Of a DNA stretch of 7,526 bases, positions 1 to 4,525 are shown one piece after another; within the stretch, counting starts at the first letter, position 1; the number at the start of each line of letters is the position of its first letter. The position numbers and the translations under genes were made by a program. The stretch is from Pseudomonadota bacterium (GTDB taxonomy: Bacteria > Pseudomonadota > Alphaproteobacteria > Rhizobiales > Hyphomicrobiaceae): positions 1-7,526 of the forward strand of contig JAKALI010000184.1 in the NCBI GenBank assembly GCA_021813195.1, read 5' to 3'. The notes beneath the pieces are model-generated. The model searched no databases, had not been told where the DNA came from, and worked only from the letters and a program-made list of their open reading frames with translations.

Positions 1-228
1 CGATGTCATCAAAGTGACATTGGGGTGATGCGCCGTAGCCGCCATCTTGGGGGTGGAAATGCAGCTCGCACAGTCCAGCGTCGGAAAAACCTTGCTCAGC
101 AGAATCATTCTGCCGCCAACACTGGGCTCCTTTTCCACCAATAGTACGCGGAATCCCATGTCGCCGAGCGTCAGGGCAGACTGCATGCCGGCGGCGCCGG
201 CTCCCACGATGAGTGCATCGTAATCCAC
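1..228 (-). CDS. HdrA/QmoA-like FAD and iron-sulfur oxidoreductase subunit, N-terminal 76 residues (runs off left edge)
   Basis: Read on the minus strand from a GTG at 228-226, this frame stays open to the window edge for 76 codons. It begins MDYDALIVGAGAAGMQ, a dinucleotide-binding Rossmann motif (GAGAAG, residues 9-14) with the acidic end of strand 2 at Glu32. It is followed by VGGRM (37-41) and KVFPTLDCASCISTPKM (46-62). A cysteine pair after FPT.D is characteristic of the HdrA/QmoA family of flavin and 4Fe-4S subunits of heterodisulfide reductase-like complexes; here it is Cys53/Cys56. Family members pass electrons between a flavin and iron-sulfur clusters in the cytoplasm or on a membrane complex. 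GAGGA (233-237) lies 4 bases before the GTG and overlaps the stop of the upstream mvhD-like gene, so the two are cotranscribed and probably coupled. The remaining domains are outside the window, so HdrA, QmoA and sHdrA cannot be told apart. Confidence 0.88.
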   Translation of the reverse strand, partial: MDYDALIVGAGAAGMQSALTLGDMGFRVLLVEKEPSVGGRMILLSKVFPTLDCASCISTPKMAATAHHPNVTLMTS

Positions 229-235
229 GGCGTCC

Positions 236-640
236 TCATAACTTTCGTAAGGTGTCAGCGAACTGCTTCATGTGGCTGACGAATGGTTCGGCGCAGACCG
301 AGCAGATCGCGGCCATCTTGAGCCTTCGGGGGTCCTTGCCATGCTCGGTGAGCACTTGCTGGGCGTGCTCGACCGCCCATGCGGTCCTGGCCGTACAGTC
401 GGGGACCAAGGCGCAATCGCCGCCGTCGGCCGCGACAAATACGCCGTCAAACCCCTGCTCGATCGCGTGCACCAGCCAGTTTGGCCTGACCCCAGATGAA
501 CAGGGAACCGAGATCACCGTCACCCCCGGCGGGTAACTAAGATGGGCACTGCCCGCCAGGTCGATCCCCGGGTCAGAAATGGGGTTGGTCGAGAACACCA
601 GGATGCGTGGGTCGCCCGACGCTGTGCCGTTGGCCGTCAT
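236..640 (-). CDS. MvhD/FlpD-family hydrogenase iron-sulfur (delta) subunit-like protein with altered cysteines
   Basis: A 134-aa protein. It aligns with the MvhD/FlpD family, small Fe-S adaptors that link HdrA-type flavoproteins to an electron donor. Recognisable blocks are ILVFSTNP (13-20), PGIDLAGSAHLSYPPGV (24-40), VPCSSGVRP (45-53), GFDGVFVAADGGDC (63-76) and RRLKMAAI near the C-terminus. I chose the ATG at 640 over an in-frame start at 670. The 640 start forms TGATG with the tusA stop, has a GGGG stretch just upstream, and gives the usual family N-terminus. The first family cysteine block (CCNWC-like) is replaced by STNPI and the first Cys of GCHPGDC is Ala. Only Cys47 and Cys76 stay at family positions; Cys82, Cys113 and Cys116 are additional. 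It may bind a cluster with changed ligands, or act without one. The family call comes from remembered motifs, not an alignment. Confidence 0.82.
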   Translation of the reverse strand: MTANGTASGDPRILVFSTNPISDPGIDLAGSAHLSYPPGVTVISVPCSSGVRPNWLVHAIEQGFDGVFVAADGGDCALVPDCTARTAWAVEHAQQVLTEHGKDPRRLKMAAICSVCAEPFVSHMKQFADTLRKL

Positions 641-891
641 CACTTGCCCCGTTTGACGAATACTCGCCAAAAGCCGGCTTCCTCGACATTCCCCAGGTAC
701 TCATGTCCGGTCTTCTTGGCCCAGAGCGGAATGTCCTCGTTCGTCCCCTCATCGGACGACAGCACTTCCAGGATGCCGCTCACGGGGACCGCGGCCATCG
801 CGCGTTTGGCTTCAAGGAGCGGGCCGGGACACGCGGTGCCCCGGGCATCGACGGTCTTAGTTGCTTGGAGTGTCTTCAGATCGGTTGTCAT
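640..891 (-). CDS. tusA: TusA-family sulfur carrier protein
   Basis: An 83-aa protein, the usual length for TusA. These cytoplasmic carriers hold sulfur as a persulfide on one cysteine and hand it to partner enzymes in tRNA thiolation, cofactor synthesis or dissimilatory sulfur oxidation. The signature VDARGTACPGPLLEAKRAM (14-32) contains the CPxP motif with the catalytic Cys21. The C-terminal half, SSDEGTNEDIPLWAKKTGHEYLG (45-67) and the FWRVFVK strand, is also typical. I preferred the ATG at 891, with AGGTGA at 893-898, over an in-frame TTG at 951, because it gives the normal N-terminus; the Shine-Dalgarno spacing is a little short. It is the first gene of the visible operon. Its placement directly before mvhD-like and hdrA-like genes argues for a role delivering or accepting sulfur for an Hdr-like complex rather than general tRNA thiolation. 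Confidence 0.9.
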   Translation of the reverse strand: MTTDLKTLQATKTVDARGTACPGPLLEAKRAMAAVPVSGILEVLSSDEGTNEDIPLWAKKTGHEYLGNVEEAGFWRVFVKRGK

Positions 892-892
892 G

Positions 893-898
893 TCACCT
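893..898 (-). promoter_or_regulatory. Shine-Dalgarno of tusA, decides the start
   Basis: On the minus strand AGGTGA ends one base before the ATG at 891 (the AGG core is 4 bases from it). The competing TTG at 951 has no comparable purine run. This supports the 83-aa form. Confidence 0.6.
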
Positions 899-974
899 AC
901 TCTTGCAGCGTTAGCGTTCTCGGCCGCCTTGATCTCCACGATGCGCGTCAATGCATGTCTACGGCCTACCGCGG

Positions 975-995
975 TTCATATTCATATATTCATAT
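975..995 (-). promoter_or_regulatory. Tandem ATATGAAT repeats, candidate operator upstream of tusA
   Basis: On the minus strand two perfect copies of ATATGAAT (995-980) are followed by a partial copy, ATGAA (979-975). They sit 84-104 bases upstream of the tusA ATG in a promoter-like, AT-rich pocket. AT-rich elements with GAAT/ATTC cores are bound by sulfur-responsive ArsR-family repressors (SqrR/BigR type), which makes an operator role reasonable, but no regulator gene is in the window and the copies are direct rather than inverted. The repeat is plain in the sequence; its function is inferred. Confidence 0.4.
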
Positions 996-1038
996 GCTAG
1001 CACATATCGCCGAAGATGCAGCGGCCAAGAACGCATGA

Positions 1039-1071
1039 CTGACCTTTGAAAATCGCTGCATATCTGGTCAG
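1039..1071. repeat. Inverted repeat CTGACC / GGTCAG
   Basis: CTGACC (1039-1044) and its exact reverse complement GGTCAG (1066-1071) are separated by 21 bases, upstream of the tusA repeats. The spacing (about 27 bases between arms) could suit a dimeric regulator, but six-base arms also occur by chance. Confidence 0.3.
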
Positions 1072-1315
1072 CAAAAACGATGATAGGCGCAGGTCGTGCG
1101 CGTGGACGTATTCGATCAACCTGTGCAACAATTAAACTTACAGACGCCGGTGATTCACTTCAGTTCAGTCTTTTGTGCGGATTTCAAAACGCAGGATTTA
1201 TTGAACGAAATTGAAAACAGTTCGGCGCATTGCCGTGACTGACTTTAGGCAAGGATAGAAATTTGGCGGGAGATAAATGCTGGGCAGCGTCTAGAGCTCC
1301 GTCAACTACCAATCA

Positions 1316-1329
1316 TTGATAAAGATCAA
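1316..1329. promoter_or_regulatory. FNR/FixK-type box (perfect TTGAT-N4-ATCAA)
   Basis: TTGATAAAGATCAA matches the palindromic consensus bound by FNR/Anr/FixK-family oxygen-responsive regulators, including the FixK-type GATCAA half. The box lies 317 bases upstream of the chemoreceptor ATG and about 425 bases upstream of tusA on the other strand, so the target promoter is unclear. Its similarity to the two boxes near 4069-4149 makes a chance match less likely. Confidence 0.55.
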
Positions 1330-1578
1330 ATGTCGGAAAGTAGCGAGCTGCGGTGTGACGATCGAGCCATGCGTAGAAAATCATGCTGCCGATACTTCTG
1401 ACCGTCTGATCAACGACCTCCGCCATGAACCATCGGGCAGACCTTGCCGTGGCAAGCGTGGATATCGCCAGCATCGCTCTTCTCAACCACCGGCGCGAGA
1501 ACTCCTCGATCTTCGTGATGTCTACGGTGGTGATTGTGCCACGTCGCGGACAGGCACCGGCGCGCGCGGTAAGATTTC

Positions 1579-1602
1579 GTTAACGTGAAAGCAACACTTA
1601 AC
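1579..1602. promoter_or_regulatory. Hairpin / inverted repeat in the chemoreceptor leader
   Basis: The arms GTTAA-C-GTG (1579-1587) and CACTTAAC (1595-1602) pair over eight base pairs with one bulged C and a seven-base loop (AAAGCAA). The element ends 44 bases before the chemoreceptor ATG, so it could be an operator or a structured leader. The same stretch contains two TTAAC pentamers 18 bases apart, which recall CtrA half-sites but do not have the usual N7 spacing. Confidence 0.35.
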
Positions 1603-1646
1603 ACGCATGATCTCGCGTCCCGGGTGCAATTTCCGAATTTCCAGCA

Positions 1647-2990
1647 ATGATTTCCAGCGACCAGGTGCAGGGGTTTGCGGCGCGTCTTCAGGTCTACGGC
1701 CTTGACGATCAGGCGCAGCGGACGATCAAGGAAACGTGGCCGCTGATCGAGCCCGCGCTGGAACAGGCCATTGACGACATTCTGGTGGCGCTCGGTAACC
1801 TGCCCAATGTCGCCGACATCGCCAAAGCGAACCGGGAACTGATAAAACAGCTCGAATTGGCGCACTTCAGGACCTTGTTCGCCGGCGACCTCGGCGTGCC
1901 CTATATCGAGTCGTGCCAGCGCACGGTGGCGCAGGAAGCCGCTCTTGGGTTCGATGCACGCATCCGCAGCACCGCCGGCAGCCATGTCGTGCGGGCGGCG
2001 CTCAATGCCCTGGCGCGCAAGTACCGCTTTTCGTCCGCCAAAGTGGCCGAGCGCGGCAGCATCATTTCGCAGGCCATCAGTTTCGACGTGGCCAATGCGA
2101 TGACACTGCATCGGCAGGCAGCGGAACAGGCGGCGCAGGCACGGCGCGCGGCAATCGACGGCGCCATTGCCGACTTCGCCGGCGCAATCGGTCAGGTTGT
2201 CGAGGCCATCAAGGCGGCCTCGCTCTCGCTGACAACCACGTCGTCGACCCTGAACGAGGCCGCCGCGGATACGCTCGAGCGCATGACCTCAGCGTCAAAA
2301 TCGTCGACCAAGACCAGTGAGCGCATGACGCTCAGTGTCGCCGCCACCGAGGAACTGTCCAGCTCCATCGAGGAGATCGGCCACCAGGCGACCCGCGGCC
2401 TGCAAATGGCGCAGTCTGCGGTCGGAGACACCGAGCGGACCCAAAGCGCCATCCAGGCTTTGCACGAAACAGCGGAACGTATTGGTTCGGTGATCGGCAC
2501 AATTTCGGCGATCGCGGCGCAGACCAATCTCCTCGCTCTCAACGCAACCATCGAGGCGGCGCGCGCAGGTAATTACGGCAAAGGTTTCGCTGTGGTCGCC
2601 GCCGAGGTGAAGACACTGGCCAATCAAACCTCGCACGCCACCGAGGACATCGCGCATCAGGTTGCGGCCATCCAAGAGGCGACCAAGCGATCGGTCGAGG
2701 AAATCGCCCAGATTGCCGGCGCCATTGGCAAGCTGACCAGCGTTGCCACCTCGATCGCCGCGGCGGTGGAGCAACAGAGCACCACCACGCGCAGCATCGC
2801 CGAAAGTATCCATGACTCCGCCGGCAATACCGCGCAGGCCACGACAGAAATCGGCTCGGCTGAACGGGCAGTTACGCGCGGTGTTGCCGCGGCCGCTGAG
2901 ATTACGCGGTGGACGGCAGAGTTATCGTCGGGCGCCAGCGAACTCGAGACCAAAGTTGCCCGCTTTTTCGCACGCGTCCGCGCCGCTTGA
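1647..2990 (+). CDS. Soluble globin-coupled chemoreceptor (methyl-accepting chemotaxis protein) lacking the proximal heme histidine
   Basis: A 447-aa cytosolic receptor with no membrane segment or signal peptide. Residues 11-160 look like a protoglobin-type globin-coupled sensor domain: [14 protein letters not shown] (31-36), [11 protein letters not shown] (71-81) and YIESCQRT (86-93). A linker/coiled coil follows. The MCP signalling domain (about 230-447) has the conserved tip [20 protein letters not shown] (289-308) and [15 protein letters not shown]. Such proteins (HemAT family) sense oxygen through heme and signal to CheA/CheW. Here the position that aligns with the proximal His of the family motif (V-H-x-R-I-G-L) is Glu97 in VAQEAALGF, so a normal heme ligand seems missing. 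The ATG at 1647 has only a weak Shine-Dalgarno, but it gives the expected N-terminus. The gene is monocistronic. The MCP call is certain; the globin call is from motif memory. Confidence 0.9.
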   Translation: MISSDQVQGFAARLQVYGLDDQAQRTIKETWPLIEPALEQAIDDILVALGNLPNVADIAKANRELIKQLELAHFRTLFAGDLGVPYIESCQRTVAQEAALGFDARIRSTAGSHVVRAALNALARKYRFSSAKVAERGSIISQAISFDVANAMTLHRQAAEQAAQARRAAIDGAIADFAGAIGQVVEAIKAASLSLTTTSSTLNEAAADTLERMTSASKSSTKTSERMTLSVAATEELSSSIEEIGHQATRGLQMAQSAVGDTERTQSAIQALHETAERIGSVIGTISAIAAQTNLLALNATIEAARAGNYGKGFAVVAAEVKTLANQTSHATEDIAHQVAAIQEATKRSVEEIAQIAGAIGKLTSVATSIAAAVEQQSTTTRSIAESIHDSAGNTAQATTEIGSAERAVTRGVAAAAEITRWTAELSSGASELETKVARFFARVRAA

Positions 2991-3222
2991 TCCGACGATC
3001 GGGCGCTGGTCGATTGTCATTCGTTTGATCTCACGTCTGGTGTTGAAGATCTTGAGCGCGTGGGACTCAAGTACGCCAATCCCAACATACGCTGGTCTGA
3101 TGGGGCAAAGACTACCTGTAGCCATTTGGTGGCGCCGCGTTGCACGAAGCAAATCCGTGCGTTGAGTGCGCGCCTATCCATAATTCAAGCGGCATCAACT
3201 CGATCTGCAACCGCGCGACATT
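2991..3222. other. Convergent gap between chemoreceptor and membrane-protein gene
   Basis: The two genes end facing each other. A short inverted repeat, CCGA-CGA-TCGG (2992-3002), starts right after the chemoreceptor stop, but it is too short and lacks a T run, so it is not called a terminator. Several short frames cross the gap; none has a recognisable product or ribosome binding site. Confidence 0.5.
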
Positions 3223-3822
3223 CTATCCTTCTTGATCCCTCACTGTGCCACAAGCAAAGGCAATGATTTCGGCGCCAAATCCCAATGAACCCAAGCCCAA
3301 CGCGGCAAGCACCCCGATCAACGCGAGCGAACCATCCCGCGGCACCGCGCTGGCGATCGCCGCTGCCAGCGCGAAGGCTGCAGCCGACGCCATCAATATG
3401 CGGGCGACAGCGACGGGTGGTTGCTCCAGCTGCCGTTGACTGGGCAGAGTGACGGTAAAGAGCCCGAGGCAGCCGGCGGCAGCATAAGAGAGTGGGACCA
3501 GTACCGGTGGCAACGACCGCCACGTCATCAGATCATTCACGAGGCTCGAAAGCGTTGGCACCGGCGTCGCGGCATGGATTACGATTCCGGCCGCGCCGAC
3601 CGCGACCGCCGCCGCACACAAGAGTGCAAAAAACGCCGCCGTCAACCTGCAGTCGGCCGCCAGCAGCAGGAATCCGCCAGCCATCGCGAGCGCACTCACG
3701 ACCAACGGTATGGTAGCGAGCACGTCGTGCTCCCGCGCAATGATCGGGTGATAGAGAGAGACTTGGGAGAACACCACCCCGAAGAGCACCATCGTGATAA
3801 AGATGAGAAAGCGACCCTGCAT
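3223..3822 (-). CDS. Six-helix integral membrane protein of unknown function
   Basis: A 199-aa, very hydrophobic protein that I do not recognise. Hydrophobic segments at about residues 4-24, 34-55, 60-84, 104-126, 138-160 and 165-190 suggest six transmembrane helices with short loops. The longest loops are at 85-103 and 127-137. There is no clear signal peptide and no obvious CxxC or histidine-ligand motif. The ATG at 3822 is chosen over an in-frame start at 3849 because a strong GAGGAGG (3830-3836) lies 7 bases upstream. The ATG also overlaps the stop of a small upstream ORF as TAATG. Two FNR/FixK-type boxes lie about 250-330 bases upstream, so oxygen-dependent expression is likely. It may serve a respiratory or transport role, but the sequence alone does not say. 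Confidence 0.75.
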   Translation of the reverse strand: MQGRFLIFITMVLFGVVFSQVSLYHPIIAREHDVLATIPLVVSALAMAGGFLLLAADCRLTAAFFALLCAAAVAVGAAGIVIHAATPVPTLSSLVNDLMTWRSLPPVLVPLSYAAAGCLGLFTVTLPSQRQLEQPPVAVARILMASAAAFALAAAIASAVPRDGSLALIGVLAALGLGSLGFGAEIIAFACGTVRDQEG

Positions 3823-3992
3823 TATTGTGCCTCCTCGCTGTCGAGCCACGCACTCAATCGCGGGATAATGCCGCCGGCATCGAGACCCCGGCCGGTTCGC
3901 ATCAAAGCAAGATGCTGCGCATTGCCGAGCACAGAGCCGGCGGCTAACCGTGGTCGGCAGGGACGAAGGGGCGATCGCATCGAGCCGCTCAT
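3822..3992 (-). CDS. Possible small protein, 56 aa, coupled to the membrane-protein gene
   Basis: An ATG at 3992 opens a 56-codon frame beginning MSGSMRSPLRPCRPRL and ending PRLSAWLDSEEAQ. Its TAA overlaps the ATG of the membrane-protein gene in TAATG, the usual arrangement for translational coupling. The N-terminal third is basic and Pro/Arg rich; the C-terminal part (GLDAGGIIPRLSAWLDSEEA) looks like a short amphipathic helix. No membrane segment is seen and I know no family for it. The upstream Shine-Dalgarno is weak (AGG about 10 bases before the ATG). An FNR/FixK-type box at 4069-4082 is centred about 84 bases upstream of the ATG. The overlap could be coincidental and the segment could simply be leader RNA. 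Confidence 0.4.
   Translation of the reverse strand: MSGSMRSPLRPCRPRLAAGSVLGNAQHLALMRTGRGLDAGGIIPRLSAWLDSEEAQ
3830..3836 (-). promoter_or_regulatory. Strong Shine-Dalgarno GAGGAGG of the membrane-protein gene
   Basis: GAGGAGG on the minus strand is 7 bases from the ATG at 3822. It lies inside the last codons of the small upstream ORF and fixes the start, excluding the longer in-frame version from 3849. Confidence 0.8.
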
Positions 3993-4068
3993 GATTTCAA
4001 CCTGGCATCTCGCACCAACAAGCGCTGCAGAACATCTTGACAGCTATCTTCATCATTAGCTGCGCCGT

Positions 4069-4082
4069 TTGATCTGAATCAA
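4069..4082. promoter_or_regulatory. FNR/FixK-type box (perfect TTGAT-N4-ATCAA)
   Basis: TTGATCTGAATCAA is a perfect FNR-type palindrome. If it acts as a class II site centred at -41.5 on the minus strand, transcription would start near 4034, giving a leader of about 40 bases before the small ORF at 3992. The matching -10 position (4041-4046) is a weak match, so the exact promoter is uncertain. Confidence 0.7.
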
Positions 4083-4135
4083 CGAGCTGCTTAACGGTCT
4101 GCAGTCCCCGTTTTGCTCAAACACAAATCGCACTC

Positions 4136-4149
4136 TTGACCCCGATCAA
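4136..4149. promoter_or_regulatory. FNR/FixK-type box (TTGAC-N4-ATCAA)
   Basis: TTGACCCCGATCAA sits within a longer palindrome, CTTGA...TCAAG (4135-4150), and fits the FixK form TTGA(C/T)-N3-GATCAA. Its centre is 67 bases from that of the box at 4069-4082. It could serve the minus-strand pair as an upstream site or a plus-strand promoter of the porin, whose ATG is about 380 bases away. Confidence 0.65.
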
Positions 4150-4183
4150 GAATTCGATTGCACGATTCAATCAGCGTTGGATT

Positions 4184-4195
4184 GTTGTTTACAAC
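4184..4195. repeat. Short palindrome GTTGT-TT-ACAAC
   Basis: A perfect five-base inverted repeat with a two-base centre, in the divergent spacer. It may be an operator half-site pair; no known regulator motif is matched. Confidence 0.25.
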
Positions 4196-4480
4196 GCTCG
4201 TTCGTCACACACTTCATTTTTAAATGCATGACTGTTGCGCACGCATTCAAGACATAACAGACCAACCAAATTATTTGATGTCGCGTTTATGCAAAGAGCA
4301 TAAGACGAAATGGGGCTACCGGAATCAAAGCAAGAAGGCAGCCAGCAGCTATTCGCGGCCGGATGAAATGCTTTGCTTGCTCGACTGGCACTGCTTGGTG
4401 TCTCGAGAAAACACAACGAAAGAAACGCGGATGTGGCTCGCAGAGGAAAGCATGACCCGGAGGCTCTCGAAATTTGTCAC

Positions 4481-4498
4481 GCCGATAATCACATCGGC
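4481..4498 (+). promoter_or_regulatory. Leader hairpin upstream of the porin gene
   Basis: GCCGAT and ATCGGC form a perfect six-base-pair stem around a six-base loop (AATCAC). It ends 12 bases before the AGGAA that precedes the porin start. Position and sequence suggest a structured 5' leader that could affect translation; no riboswitch family is recognised. Confidence 0.3.
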
Positions 4499-4525
4499 CG
4501 ACAGGCGCTCAGGAATGGGGGCATC

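Larger units (their letters stand above)
892..1646. other. Long divergent intergenic region between the tusA operon and the chemoreceptor
   Basis: About 755 bases without a convincing gene. It should contain the minus-strand tusA promoter and the plus-strand chemoreceptor promoter. It holds tandem ATATGAAT repeats (975-995), a CTGACC/GGTCAG inverted repeat (1039-1071), a perfect FNR/FixK-type box (1316-1329), a GTGCC/GGCAC inverted repeat (1536-1557) and a hairpin (1579-1602). The part from about 1100 to 1340 is visibly more AT-rich than the coding DNA. Small open frames here lack ribosome binding sites. No tRNA or other structured RNA is recognisable. Confidence 0.7.
3993..4525. other. Divergent regulatory spacer between the membrane-protein pair and the porin gene
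   Basis: About 530 bases with no convincing gene. It carries two FNR/FixK-type boxes (4069-4082 and 4136-4149), a GTTGT-TT-ACAAC palindrome (4184-4195) and a small hairpin (4481-4498) just before the porin ribosome binding site. The stretch from about 4060 to 4330 is AT-richer than its surroundings. Plus-strand frames through 4224-4525 are rich in Cys, Trp and Lys, run into the porin gene in another frame and look non-coding. Confidence 0.65.

Noticed and set aside
1425..1583. 52-codon plus-strand frame starting MNHRADLAVASVD, before the chemoreceptor
   Set aside because: It has no Shine-Dalgarno, no recognisable product, and its end runs into the hairpin at 1579-1602. It could be reconsidered if conserved in relatives.
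1410..2111. Long minus-strand open frame (233 codons) opposite the chemoreceptor
   Set aside because: It lies antisense to a well-supported MCP gene in GC-rich DNA, has no recognisable domain or ribosome binding site, and its composition (His/Arg/Gly rich) is typical of a shadow frame.
3003..3222. Protein-like stretch (ERVGLKYANPNIRWSDGAKTT) in the gap after the chemoreceptor, possible gene remnant
   Set aside because: No family is recognised, no start or ribosome binding site fits, and the frame soon closes, so a pseudogene cannot be supported.
3997..4056. 19-codon minus-strand frame (MMKIAVKMFCSACWCEMPG), a possible Cys-rich leader peptide
   Set aside because: The Shine-Dalgarno is weak, and an FNR class II promoter from the box at 4069-4082 would start transcription inside the frame, near 4034.
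4386..4399. TGGCAC followed by TGCTTGG, resembling a sigma-54 promoter upstream of the porin
   Set aside because: The distance between the GG and GC elements does not fit the TGGCAC-N5-TTGC pattern.
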